Assembly: GCF_020141465.1 (NCBI RefSeq)
Contig: NZ_JAHSPD010000001.1
Coordinates: forward strand, 1,966,374 to 2,030,373
Direction of reading: 5' to 3'
DNA: 64,000 nt
DNA from: Roseovarius carneus
GTDB lineage: Bacteria > Pseudomonadota > Alphaproteobacteria > Rhodobacterales > Rhodobacteraceae
Under the pieces are notes generated by a model. It had not been told where the DNA came from, ran no database searches, and saw nothing but the letters and a program-made list of their open reading frames with translations. How positions within the stretch are numbered: the first letter of the stretch is position 1; each line of letters opens with the position of its first letter. Below are positions 25,187 through 33,940 of this stretch, in pieces. The position numbers and the translations under genes are program-made.

Positions 25187-27187
25187 ATGTTCAAGAAAAT
25201 CCTGATCGCCAATCGTGGTGAGATTGCCTGCCGGGTCATCAAGACCGCCCGCCAGATGGGCATCAAGACGGTTGCCATCTACTCGGACGCGGACCGCAAT
25301 GCGCTGCATGTGCGCATGGCCGATGAGGCGATTCACATTGGCCCGCCCCCTGCCAATGAAAGCTATATCGTGATCGACAAGGTGATGGATGCCGTGCGCC
25401 AATCGGGCGCGGAGGCGGTGCATCCGGGTTACGGCTTTCTCAGCGAGAACTCCAAATTTGCCGAGGCGCTGGCCGCCGAAGGTGTGGCCTTTATCGGGCC
25501 GCCCGTTGGCGCGATTGAGAAGATGGGTGACAAGATCACCTCCAAGAAAATCGCGCAGGAGGCGGGTGTCAGCACTGTGCCGGGCTATATGGGTCTGATT
25601 GAGGACGCCGAGGACGCGGTGAAAATCTCCAACGAGGTTGGCTATCCTGTGATGATCAAAGCCTCTGCTGGCGGCGGCGGCAAGGGGATGCGTATCGCAT
25701 GGAACGATACGGAGGCGCGTGAGGGGTTCCAAAGCTCAAAGAATGAGGCGGCCAACAGCTTTGGCGATGATCGCATCTTCATTGAGAAATTCGTAACCCA
25801 ACCGCGCCATATTGAGATTCAGGTGCTGTGCGACAGCCATGGCAACGGGGTTTACCTGCATGAGCGGGAATGCTCGATCCAGCGACGTAACCAGAAGGTT
25901 GTGGAGGAGGCGCCGAGCCCCTTCCTTGACGAAAAAACCCGCGCCGCGATGGGTGCGCAATCGCTCGCGCTTGCCCATGCCGTTGGCTATGCCAGCGCGG
26001 GTACCGTGGAGTTTATCGTCGATGGGGAGCGGAATTTCTACTTCCTTGAGATGAATACGCGCCTTCAGGTGGAGCATCCGGTGACCGAGTTGATCACGGG
26101 CGTGGATCTCGTGGAGCAGATGATCCGCGTGGCGTATGGCGAGGTTTTGAGCCTCAAACAGGAGGATATGAAGATCAACGGCTGGGCCATCGAGAACCGT
26201 CTTTATGCGGAGGACCCGTATCGCGGCTTCCTGCCGTCGATTGGGCGTCTCACGCGCTATCGCCCGCCCGAAGAAGTAGCCGGTGCCACGGCTGTGGTGC
26301 GCAATGATACAGGCGTTTATGAGGGGGGCGAGATTTCGATGTATTATGATCCGATGATTGCCAAGCTCTGCACTTGGGCACCCACGCGGCTGGAAGCGAT
26401 TGAGGAAATGCGCGTCGCGCTCGATAGTTTTGAGGTCGAAGGAATCGGGCATAACCTGCCCTTCCTGAGTGCGGTGATGGATCACCCGATCTTCGTGGCG
26501 GGCGACATGACCACCGCCTTTATCGAAGAGCAATACCCCGACGGGTTCGAGGGGGCGACGTTGGAAGAGGGCGCACTGCGCCGGATTGCGGCGTCTTGTG
26601 CTGCCATGCACCGTGTTGCCGAAATTCGCCGCACGCGGGTGTCGGGCCGGATGGACAATCACGAGCGCAAAGTGGGCGATGATTGGAACGTGGCCGTGCA
26701 GGGGATGAGCTTTGACGTGGTCGTCTCGGCCTATCCCGGAGGTGCTAACGTGAGTTTTGGCGATGGGACGGTCATGAAGGTGACCAGCGATTGGACACCG
26801 GGACAGAGCCTGGCGATGATCGACGTGGATGGCACGCCGCTGGTGCTGAAGGTTGGCAAGGTTTCGGGGGGCTTCCGTATCCGCAGCCGTGGCGCGGACC
26901 TCAAAGTGCATGTGCGCACGCCACGTCAGGCCGAGCTGGCCGCTTTGATGCCTGAGAAAGTGCCTGCCGATACGTCCAAAATGCTGCTTTGCCCAATGCC
27001 CGGCCTGATCGTGTCCGTCGCGGTCGCGGTTGGTGACGAGGTACAGGAGGGGCAGGCGCTTTGCACTGTAGAGGCGATGAAGATGGAGAATATTCTGCGC
27101 GCGGAGCGGAAATCCACCGTCACCAAGATCAATGCTGGCGCAGGCGACAGCCTTGCGGTGGATGATGTGATCATGGAGTTCGAATGA
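25187..27187 (+). CDS. pccA: Propionyl-CoA carboxylase alpha (biotin carboxylase/biotin carrier) subunit
   Basis: Carboxylates its own biotin with ATP and bicarbonate and delivers CO2 to PccB. The 666 residues contain the biotin carboxylase domain (about 1-450, with HPGYGFLSEN and the ATP-grasp glycine loop KASAGGGGKGM), the BT interaction domain (about 500-590) and a C-terminal biotinyl domain with EAMKMEN, biotin on Lys632. Length is standard. AAAGGGGA precedes the ATG. No TTTGCAAA site lies in its immediate 60-bp promoter, unlike pccB, so it may be constitutive. Confidence 0.97.
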   Translation: MFKKILIANRGEIACRVIKTARQMGIKTVAIYSDADRNALHVRMADEAIHIGPPPANESYIVIDKVMDAVRQSGAEAVHPGYGFLSENSKFAEALAAEGVAFIGPPVGAIEKMGDKITSKKIAQEAGVSTVPGYMGLIEDAEDAVKISNEVGYPVMIKASAGGGGKGMRIAWNDTEAREGFQSSKNEAANSFGDDRIFIEKFVTQPRHIEIQVLCDSHGNGVYLHERECSIQRRNQKVVEEAPSPFLDEKTRAAMGAQSLALAHAVGYASAGTVEFIVDGERNFYFLEMNTRLQVEHPVTELITGVDLVEQMIRVAYGEVLSLKQEDMKINGWAIENRLYAEDPYRGFLPSIGRLTRYRPPEEVAGATAVVRNDTGVYEGGEISMYYDPMIAKLCTWAPTRLEAIEEMRVALDSFEVEGIGHNLPFLSAVMDHPIFVAGDMTTAFIEEQYPDGFEGATLEEGALRRIAASCAAMHRVAEIRRTRVSGRMDNHERKVGDDWNVAVQGMSFDVVVSAYPGGANVSFGDGTVMKVTSDWTPGQSLAMIDVDGTPLVLKVGKVSGGFRIRSRGADLKVHVRTPRQAELAALMPEKVPADTSKMLLCPMPGLIVSVAVAVGDEVQEGQALCTVEAMKMENILRAERKSTVTKINAGAGDSLAVDDVIMEFE

Positions 27188-27191
27188 GGGC

Positions 27192-27698
27192 ATGATCCCG
27201 CGCGTGATCTTCCTTGCTGCGTCTGCGGCCATGGTGCTGGGCGCGTGTCAGCGCGCCGAGGAGGGGGAGTTGCGCGCGCAGGTCGAAGGCTGGCTTTCGG
27301 TTGGGGAGACCGTTTCGTTTGCGTCCACGCGGGCCTGTGCGGCGGCGGCCTACCGGCTGGTGGATACGCAGCTGAAATCCGCGGTGCGGGTTGTGGGCGA
27401 CGTGCCCAGTGCGGCACGTATGCTGGCAGAGGGGCGTGTCGTGGCGATAGATGCGCCTGGGCTCACCCCGGATGCAGCGCTTCTGGCGCTGATTGACGCC
27501 GATTTGGGGCTGGGGATGCGGCTGCGTATCTCGGGGCTTGAGGCGCGGGCCTGTATGGACGCAGGCGTCGAGGATGCGTTTTTCCGCGCCCTGAGCAAGC
27601 CGGGCGCGGTGGTCATTCTGGATCCGCGGGAGCGGATCGTCGCCTTGGTGGACCGCGAGGCGCGGCTCCTTATCGTGGCGATCGGGACGGATACATGA
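27192..27698 (+). CDS. Lipoprotein of unknown function downstream of pccA
   Basis: A 168-residue protein starting 4 bp after the pccA stop. The signal peptide MIPRVIFLAASAAMVLGAC ends in a lipobox, so Cys19 is the predicted lipid anchor. The mature part has three more cysteines-bearing patches (TRACAAAAYRLVD, EARACMDAGVEDAF) and a C-terminal beta-rich segment (GAVVILDPRERIVALVDREARLLIVAIG). No enzyme motif. Its tight coupling to pccA implies co-expression, but nothing ties it to the carboxylase biochemically. Confidence 0.7.
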   Translation: MIPRVIFLAASAAMVLGACQRAEEGELRAQVEGWLSVGETVSFASTRACAAAAYRLVDTQLKSAVRVVGDVPSAARMLAEGRVVAIDAPGLTPDAALLALIDADLGLGMRLRISGLEARACMDAGVEDAFFRALSKPGAVVILDPRERIVALVDREARLLIVAIGTDT

Positions 27699-27702
27699 GC
27701 GC

Positions 27703-28149
27703 TCAGCTTGCTTCGCGCCGTTCACGGACCTCTTGCTGGCGCATCGGCAGCTTGTCGATGGTGCGTGTGATCTCGCGCACATCCCACGGGCTTGGCTTGC
27801 GCAGATATATCGTGCCGTCCTTGACGATCAGCGCGAGCATGAAGCCGCGTGGGCGCAGCTTGGTGCGCAGCGCGCTTTGCGTATCGGGGTCCGTGTCGGT
27901 GAGGATCACCACGTCGCGGGCTTCAAGTTCGTCCAGCCGCGCGTTCAGGAATTCCATCTGCTGGAGAAAGCGTGGGTCATCTGCACTGTCGGCAAAGACG
28001 ATCAGTGGGCGCTTTTTCCATAGAAATTCGTTCAAATCGATATCAGTGCCGTCCACAAAAATATCAGTGCCGGGCAGTGTGACAGCCTCTTGGGCCATTG
28101 CGGGGGCGCTGAGAAACCCAGCAAAAACAAGAGTTAGTAGGTATTTCAT
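27703..28149 (-). CDS. DUF4174 secreted protein
   Basis: A 148-residue protein with a signal peptide (MKYLLTLVFAGFLSAPAMAQ) and a thioredoxin-like DUF4174 domain: RPLIVFADSADDPRFLQQM, DVVILTDTD, then GFMLALIVKDGTIYLRKPSPWDVREI. The fold resembles thioredoxin but the CXXC motif is absent, so it is not a redox enzyme by sequence. Convergent with the preceding lipoprotein gene, 4 bp apart. Start 28149 chosen from the signal peptide; the open frame further upstream has no support. Periplasmic, function unknown. Confidence 0.78.
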   Translation of the reverse strand: MKYLLTLVFAGFLSAPAMAQEAVTLPGTDIFVDGTDIDLNEFLWKKRPLIVFADSADDPRFLQQMEFLNARLDELEARDVVILTDTDPDTQSALRTKLRPRGFMLALIVKDGTIYLRKPSPWDVREITRTIDKLPMRQQEVRERREAS

Positions 28150-28325
28150 CGTCTCTCCTCTGACCCACGATATAGGGGCGCGGGGGGCGATTGCGAAGGC
28201 AAAATGCAAAGCCTGGCCACAAAAACCTGAATTAAGCGCATGGTCAGCTTTGGTGGCTAGCCATGGATGACACCATTCATCACACCCCGCAAGGCGGGGA
28301 GTCGCGATATAAGGCACGCAGGACC

Positions 28326-29267
28326 ATGGATATTTTATTGCATCTCGGGGCGCATAGAACGGCCTCAACCAGCTTTCAGCACTATCTCCGGCGCAATGTC
28401 GCGCGGCTGGAAGCGGGTGGCACGGCGGTCTGGGGGCCGCAGGTGACGCGCAACGGGTTGTTGACCGGCGCGCTTCCCATGCCGGGCATTATGAGTGCGG
28501 CAGAGCAGTTCACGCGCGCGAAGGGCCGTGTTTCGCTCGCTCTGGCCAAGGCTGAGGGGGCGGGTGCGCATCGAGTGGTCATGACCGATGAGAATCTCAT
28601 TGGGGCCACGCGCCGTAACCTGCGTGATATGCGGCTTTATCCCGGAGCGGGTGAGCGGCTGGCACGATATTACGGTGTTCTGGGCGGTCGGTTGCGCCGG
28701 GTGGTGTTTTCAATCCGGTCTCAGGACGTGTATTGGAACTCCTGCCTTGCTTTTTCGGCGGCGCGCGGCGGATATGTGCCCGGTCCGGTGGAGCGTGCGC
28801 ATATCGCTGGTGATACGCGGACTTGGCGCGATGTGATCACGGATATGGCCTGTGCGCTGCCGGGGGTGGAGATCATTGTCGCCCCCTATGAGACGTTTGG
28901 CGGATTACCGGAGCATAAACTGGCGCTGCTTCTGGGCGATGAGGCGCGCGCAATGCCGCGCTGCCATGCGCGCGAATTGCTCAACGCCTCGCCGGATTTG
29001 CCTGCGCTGCGGGCTGCTTTGCAGGCACGCGGTGCCGATTGGCGACAGTTGCCTGAGGGGGAGGGGTCTTGGCAGATCTTTTCCCAAGCGGAGCGCGTGG
29101 CGCTGCGTGAAGCCTACGCCGATGATCTTTTCTGGCTGCGCGCGGGCGCGGACGGGCTGGCCACACTGACAGAGAAAACCGACCTGGCAGGCGCGGGGAT
29201 AACACCGCCCACCACGGTCCTGACAAGAGGACAAGAGGATGACACAGAACGAAGGCGCATGGCGTAA
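28326..29267 (+). CDS. Sulfotransferase-like P-loop protein
   Basis: A 313-residue protein. The N-terminal [16 protein letters not shown] resembles the 5'-phosphosulfate-binding loop of PAPS sulfotransferases (H-x-G-x-x-K/R-T-x-T/S), and [16 protein letters not shown] resembles the 3'-phosphate-binding strand with its Arg and Ser. Usual Lys is replaced by Arg in the loop. The end overlaps the mcm start by 29 bp, so the two are translated from one message. Related genes occur near mcm in other Roseobacters as far as I recall, but an acceptor substrate is unknown. Alternatives: a glycosyltransferase-like or degenerate sulfotransferase. Confidence 0.62.
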   Translation: MDILLHLGAHRTASTSFQHYLRRNVARLEAGGTAVWGPQVTRNGLLTGALPMPGIMSAAEQFTRAKGRVSLALAKAEGAGAHRVVMTDENLIGATRRNLRDMRLYPGAGERLARYYGVLGGRLRRVVFSIRSQDVYWNSCLAFSAARGGYVPGPVERAHIAGDTRTWRDVITDMACALPGVEIIVAPYETFGGLPEHKLALLLGDEARAMPRCHARELLNASPDLPALRAALQARGADWRQLPEGEGSWQIFSQAERVALREAYADDLFWLRAGADGLATLTEKTDLAGAGITPPTTVLTRGQEDDTERRRMA

Positions 29268-31368
29268 GCTGGCTGAAAAAGAGCTGCGGGGCCGCCCGGT
29301 CGAAGACCTCACGTGGAAGACGATTGAGGGCATCGACGTCAAGCCGCTCTACACGGCCGAGGATGTCGAGAGATTGCCGCATATGGGCGGTATCCCCGGC
29401 GAGGCGCCTTTTACCCGCGGTGTGAAGGCCACCATGTATGCGGGGCGCCCCTGGACGATCCGGCAGTATGCGGGTTTCTCTACGGCTGAGGAATCCAACG
29501 CCTTTTACCGCCGCAATCTGGATGCGGGTCAGCAGGGCGTCTCGGTCGCGTTTGATCTGGCCACGCACCGGGGCTATGACAGCGATCATGAGCGGGTTGA
29601 GGGCGATGTTGGCAAGGCCGGTGTCGCGATTGATTCCGTTGAGGATATGAAAATCCTCTTTGACGGTATCCCGCTCGATAAAGTCTCCGTGTCGATGACG
29701 ATGAATGGGGCTGTGATCCCGATTTTGGCGAGTTTCATCGTCGCAGGCGAAGAGCAGGGGCATGACAAGAGCCTTTTGGCGGGCACCATTCAGAACGACA
29801 TTCTCAAAGAATTCATGGTGCGTAACACCTATATTTACCCACCTGAGCCGTCGATGCGGATCGTGTCGGACATCATCGAATACACCTCTGCTCAGATGCC
29901 GAAATTCAACTCTATTTCGATCTCCGGCTACCACATGCAGGAGGCGGGCGCGAACCTTGTGCAGGAGCTTGCGTTCACCCTTGCGGATGGGAAGGAATAT
30001 GTGCGCGCCGCCGTGGAGGCGGGGATGGACGTGGATGCCTTCGCCGGACGGCTCAGCTTTTTCTTCGCCATCGGGATGAATTTCTTCATGGAAGCGGCGA
30101 AGCTCAGGGCCGCGCGGATGCTGTGGCACCGGATCATGACCGAGGCGGGCGCGAAGTCTGATCGCTCCAAGATGTTGCGCACCCATTGTCAGACCTCTGG
30201 TGTGAGCCTTCAGGAGCAAGACCCCTATAACAACGTGATCCGCACCGCATATGAGGCGATGAGCGCGGTTCTGGGCGGCACGCAGTCGCTGCACACCAAT
30301 GCGCTGGACGAGGCGATTGCCCTGCCCACGGATTTCAGCGCACGGATTGCCCGCAACACGCAGCTGATCCTGCAAGAGGAGACGGGCGTGACCAATGTGG
30401 TCGATCCTTTGGCGGGCTCTTACTATGTTGAGGCGCTCACCAATGAACTGGCCGAAGCGGCGTGGAAGATCATTGAAGAGGTGGACGAGATGGGGGGCAT
30501 GACCAAAGCGGTAGCGTCTGGCATGCCCAAGCTGCGCATTGAGGAATCCGCAGCCACCCGGCAGGCGATGATCGACCGGGGCGACGAGGTTGTTGTTGGC
30601 GTGAACAAGTACCGCAAGGCCAACGAAGACCCGATTGATATTCTGGACGTGGATAATGTGGCTGTGCGCCTGAGCCAGATCAAGCGGCTTGAGGGCATCC
30701 GCGCGAGCCGCGATCAGGCGGCGTGCGATGCGGCACTGGCCGAGATGGAACGCCGCGCGGCAGAGGGTGGTAATTTGCTTGAAGCGGCGGTTGCGGCTGC
30801 GCGGGCGCGGGCAACCGTGGGAGAGATCAGCATGAGCATGGAAAAGGTATTTGGGCGGCACCGCGCCGAGGTAAAGACATTGGCGGGTGTTTATGGCGCG
30901 GCCTATGAGGGCGATGCGGGCTTTGCGGCCATTCAGGCCGATGTTGAGGCCTTTGCCGAAGAAGAGGGGCGGCGCCCGCGGATGCTGGTCGTGAAGATGG
31001 GTCAGGACGGGCATGACCGAGGCGCCAAGGTGATCGCCACGGCATTCGCCGATATCGGCTTTGATGTGGATGTGGGGCCTTTGTTCCAGACGCCTGCGGA
31101 GGCCGCACAGGATGCCGTTGATAACGACGTGCATGTGATCGGGATCAGCTCTCAGGCGGCCGGACACAAGACGCTTGCGCCCAAGCTGATTGATGCGCTG
31201 CGCGCGGCGGGCGCTGGTGATATTCTGGTGATCTGTGGTGGCGTCATTCCTCAGCAGGATTATGATTTCCTGATGAAGGCGGGCGTAAAGGCGATCTTTG
31301 GGCCGGGCACGAATATTCCCGAGGCGGCGCAGGATATCCTGAAGCTGATCCGGGCAGCGCGGAGTTAG
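29239..31368 (+). CDS. mcm: Methylmalonyl-CoA mutase
   Basis: Adenosylcobalamin enzyme that isomerises (R)-methylmalonyl-CoA to succinyl-CoA, closing the propionyl-CoA route. Single-chain form of 709 residues: an N-terminal TIM barrel (about 30-560) with [18 protein letters not shown] and [16 protein letters not shown], and a C-terminal B12-binding domain with the D-G-H592-D-R-G cobalt ligand motif and [18 protein letters not shown] stands eight bases before the ATG. It is the last gene of the pcc-mcm region and is followed by a hairpin terminator. Methylmalonyl-CoA epimerase and the MeaB chaperone are not in this window. Confidence 0.97.
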   Translation: MTQNEGAWRKLAEKELRGRPVEDLTWKTIEGIDVKPLYTAEDVERLPHMGGIPGEAPFTRGVKATMYAGRPWTIRQYAGFSTAEESNAFYRRNLDAGQQGVSVAFDLATHRGYDSDHERVEGDVGKAGVAIDSVEDMKILFDGIPLDKVSVSMTMNGAVIPILASFIVAGEEQGHDKSLLAGTIQNDILKEFMVRNTYIYPPEPSMRIVSDIIEYTSAQMPKFNSISISGYHMQEAGANLVQELAFTLADGKEYVRAAVEAGMDVDAFAGRLSFFFAIGMNFFMEAAKLRAARMLWHRIMTEAGAKSDRSKMLRTHCQTSGVSLQEQDPYNNVIRTAYEAMSAVLGGTQSLHTNALDEAIALPTDFSARIARNTQLILQEETGVTNVVDPLAGSYYVEALTNELAEAAWKIIEEVDEMGGMTKAVASGMPKLRIEESAATRQAMIDRGDEVVVGVNKYRKANEDPIDILDVDNVAVRLSQIKRLEGIRASRDQAACDAALAEMERRAAEGGNLLEAAVAAARARATVGEISMSMEKVFGRHRAEVKTLAGVYGAAYEGDAGFAAIQADVEAFAEEEGRRPRMLVVKMGQDGHDRGAKVIATAFADIGFDVDVGPLFQTPAEAAQDAVDNDVHVIGISSQAAGHKTLAPKLIDALRAAGAGDILVICGGVIPQQDYDFLMKAGVKAIFGPGTNIPEAAQDILKLIRAARS

Positions 31369-31397
31369 GACTGCGCTGACAGTTCTGGCAACATTGG

Positions 31398-31429
31398 GCG
31401 CGCTTCACTTTGTGGGGCGCGCTTTTTTT
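31398..31429 (+). terminator. Intrinsic terminator after mcm
   Basis: GCGCGC (31398-31403) pairs with GCGCGC (31417-31422), followed by seven T residues, 30-60 bp after the mcm stop. Confidence 0.75.
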
Positions 31430-31454
31430 GTATGCGCGATATAGACTCTCGGCA

Positions 31455-31524
31455 TTTTGCTTTGCAAACCGCCTGCCGCTTCGGGGAGAGTGTTTGGATA
31501 CTGAGAGTCACTTTGATTTGCAAA
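31455..31524. promoter_or_regulatory. Two TTTGCAAA sites downstream of mcm
   Basis: TTTTGC-TTTGCAAA (31455-31468) and TTTGCAAA (31517-31524, inside a CACTTTG...AAAGTG palindrome) lie between the mcm terminator and the tRNA gene. They match the pccB/pccR site core, yet the nearest gene start is the tRNA on the other strand or the DnaJ-like gene 300 bp away. Confidence 0.45.
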
Positions 31525-31531
31525 GTGTCTT

Positions 31532-31608
<77 letters not shown>

Positions 31609-31834
31609 TTCGGCGTGTGGGGTATGTCAGAGGCGCGGCCTCGTCAAGGCGGAAATTGGCGCAAGCTTATGGGGTTGAGCGTTTGCTGGACTGGCTCTGT
31701 CACGCGGTAAGGCATCAGGCGGGGTCGGGCATAGTTCAGGGGGAGGGGCGCCTCCATATCTGCGCCCTTGACGCGGCGGGGCAATTTGCGGCAAGCCGCT
31801 GACAATTCATTTCAAAGGCGGTAGATTGACGCGC

Positions 31835-32518
31835 ATGTCATTATGGACACGCATCACCGAGGCGGTTTCTGCCCTTGCCAAAGGCGAGGGCCTGTCTGCC
31901 GTTTTCGACAAGCTGCGCGCCCCGCCGGAGCGCAGTGTCGCGTTTACGATTGCGGTGATTGCGCTGAGCGCGAAGATGGCGAAGGCGGATGGGCTTGTCA
32001 CCCGCGATGAGGTGACAGCGTTTCGCGAGGTGTTTCAGATCGCGCAGGCCGATGAGGCGGGGGCTGCCAAGGTCTTTAACCTCGCGCGGCAGGACGTGGC
32101 GGGATTTGAGGAATACGCGACTCGGATCAAGGCGATGTTCGGCGATGAGACGGATGCGCTGAGTGATCTTCTGGAGGGGCTTTTCCATATCGCGATGGCG
32201 GATGGCGAATATCACCCGAAAGAGGACGTATTTCTGGGCCGTGTGTGCGAGATTTTCGGGCTGACCGAGCGGTGTTTTACCACCATGCGCAGCCGATTTG
32301 TGCCTGATGCCAAGCCTGACCCCTATACGGTTTTGGGGGTGGAACCAGACACACCTCTGGAGGAGATCCGCCGCGCCTATCGCCGGATGGTGCGCGAGAC
32401 ACACCCGGATGTGATGCAGGCGCGCGGCGTGCCCGCAGAGGCGGCGCGGCTGGCCGAAAAGCGGATGGTCGACATCAACCGCGCATGGGATGAGATCAAA
32501 CAGGCCGCCCCGGCGTGA
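31835..32518 (+). CDS. TerB-DnaJ (DjlA-like) protein without membrane anchor
   Basis: A 227-residue cytoplasmic protein with an N-terminal TerB-like helical domain (about 35-155, FTIAVIALSAKMAKADGLVTRDE and IAMADGEYHPKED) and a C-terminal J domain (about 160-225, DPYTVLGVEPDT, RRAYRRMVRETHPDV). The HPD motif is intact, so it can stimulate DnaK. DjlA of E. coli has the same order after a membrane helix, which is absent here. Start is ATG 31835 or TTG 31826; AAAGGCGG is better spaced for the TTG. Its stop overlaps the next gene's GTG. Confidence 0.88.
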   Translation: MSLWTRITEAVSALAKGEGLSAVFDKLRAPPERSVAFTIAVIALSAKMAKADGLVTRDEVTAFREVFQIAQADEAGAAKVFNLARQDVAGFEEYATRIKAMFGDETDALSDLLEGLFHIAMADGEYHPKEDVFLGRVCEIFGLTERCFTTMRSRFVPDAKPDPYTVLGVEPDTPLEEIRRAYRRMVRETHPDVMQARGVPAEAARLAEKRMVDINRAWDEIKQAAPA

Positions 32519-33525
32519 GGATCGCCACATACAACATCGAATGGTTCAACGCCCTCTTTGATGACGCGGGCGCGCCTTTGGCTGATGGGGAGTGGTCGGG
32601 TCGTTGGAACGTGACACGAGCGGCACAGTTGGAGGCGGTGGCCCATGTGCTACGCACGCTCGACGCCGATGCGGTGATGATCATCGAGGCCCCCGATACC
32701 AGCCACAAGCGCAGCGCCACCGCCGCGCTTGAACAGTTTGCTGCATGGGCGGGTCTCAGGGCGCGCAAGGCGGTTCTGGGGTTCGAGAATGACACTCAGC
32801 AGGAGATCGCGCTGATCTATGATCCTGATCGGCTGAGCGCAGAACATGACCCGCAGGAGACCACCGACGCGCCGCGATTTGATGGCGTGCTGCGGATTGA
32901 TCTCGATGTGGATGCGCGCGAGGATCATGTGCGCTTTTCCAAGCCGCCTTTGGAGCTGGCTCTTCGGGAGGCTGATGGGGCCGTGCTGCGTCTCATCGGG
33001 GCGCATCTGAAGTCCAAAGCACCACATGGGGCAGGGGACGCACGTTCGGTGCTGAAGGCGTCCATCGCCAACCGGCGCAAGCAATTGGCGCAGGCGATCT
33101 GGCTCAGGCGGCGCACGGAGCAGCACCTGGCGGCGGGTGAGCCACTGATCGTTTTGGGTGATCTCAATGACGGGCCGGGGCTCGATGCGTATGAGCATCT
33201 TTTCGGGCGGTCCTCGGTGGAGATCGTTCTGGGCGAGGGGCAGGTGCCTCAGCTTTATGATCCCCATGCACGGCAGGCTTTGGCGCAGAAGATCGGTGCG
33301 GTGCACACCACGTCGCGCTTTTTCATGCGGCATGAGAAGCGGTATATGCAGGCGCTGCTCGATTATATCATGGTCTCGCCCGAAGTGATGGCACGTACGC
33401 CCATCTGGCGCATCTGGCATCCGTTCGATGATCCGGAGTGTTGGGATGACAAGGCGCTGGGCGCGGCGCTTCTTGCGGCGTCAGACCATTTTCCCGTTAC
33501 GTTGGATATTGGGCCCGCCTCTTAA
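32515..33525 (+). CDS. Endonuclease/exonuclease/phosphatase family protein
   Basis: A 336-residue EEP-fold hydrolase. The metal/active-site residues stand in TYNIEWFN (start), MIIEAPD (Glu), GAHLKSK (His), GDLNDGP (Asp/Asn) and SDHFPVT (Asp/His) at the end. The DNase I-like fold acts on phosphodiesters of nucleic acid or on phosphoesters of lipids and sugars; specificity cannot be told. No signal peptide. It starts at GTG 32515, overlapping the stop of the DjlA-like gene by 4 bp, so translation is coupled. Confidence 0.85.
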   Translation: MRIATYNIEWFNALFDDAGAPLADGEWSGRWNVTRAAQLEAVAHVLRTLDADAVMIIEAPDTSHKRSATAALEQFAAWAGLRARKAVLGFENDTQQEIALIYDPDRLSAEHDPQETTDAPRFDGVLRIDLDVDAREDHVRFSKPPLELALREADGAVLRLIGAHLKSKAPHGAGDARSVLKASIANRRKQLAQAIWLRRRTEQHLAAGEPLIVLGDLNDGPGLDAYEHLFGRSSVEIVLGEGQVPQLYDPHARQALAQKIGAVHTTSRFFMRHEKRYMQALLDYIMVSPEVMARTPIWRIWHPFDDPECWDDKALGAALLAASDHFPVTLDIGPAS

Positions 33526-33556
33526 AATCGGGCGCGGTCTGTGCTATATTCAGCCA

Positions 33557-33934
33557 ATGAAACAGATACTCACCGCCGCCGCTTTGGTTTTGTGCACCGC
33601 GCTGCCCTTGGCCGCTGAGGAGGTCCCGCAAGGAACAGATGACGCACCTTCCCTTATGGAGCAGGGCGCGCAGATGTTCATGGAGGGGCTGCTCAATCAG
33701 GTTGAGCCCACTATGCGCGATTTGCAGGGCATGACCGAAGATATGGGCCCGCAACTGCGCGAGTTTGCCCAGACAATGGGGCCTGCCATTGCGGAAATCA
33801 TGGGCGATATCAAGGATCTGAGCGCCTATCACGCGCCGGAGCTTTTGCCGAATGGCGACATCATCATGCGCCGCAAGAGCGAAGAAGAGATGGCACCGCC
33901 ACCACCGCTCGCCGAGGGCGAGATTGAGCTCTGA
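33557..33934 (+). CDS. Secreted hypothetical protein, 125 residues
   Basis: Signal peptide MKQILTAAALVLCTALPLAA followed by an acidic helical chain with methionine-rich stretches (SLMEQGAQMFMEGLLNQVEP, MRDLQGMTEDMGPQL) and a C-terminal tail EEEMAPPPPLAEGEIEL. This pattern is common in Rhodobacteraceae and has been labelled with misleading names in databases; no ATPase motif is visible. Probably periplasmic. It starts 31 bp after the EEP gene and converges on ppx. Function unknown. Confidence 0.72.
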   Translation: MKQILTAAALVLCTALPLAAEEVPQGTDDAPSLMEQGAQMFMEGLLNQVEPTMRDLQGMTEDMGPQLREFAQTMGPAIAEIMGDIKDLSAYHAPELLPNGDIIMRRKSEEEMAPPPPLAEGEIEL

Positions 33935-33940
33935 TGCGCT

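Noticed and set aside
28981..31167. 728-codon open frame on the minus strand
   Set aside because: Mirror of mcm and the sulfotransferase-like gene; no start context or motif.
31617..31802. 61-codon frame beside the CAT tRNA gene
   Set aside because: No ribosome-binding site, no recognisable pattern; spacer DNA.
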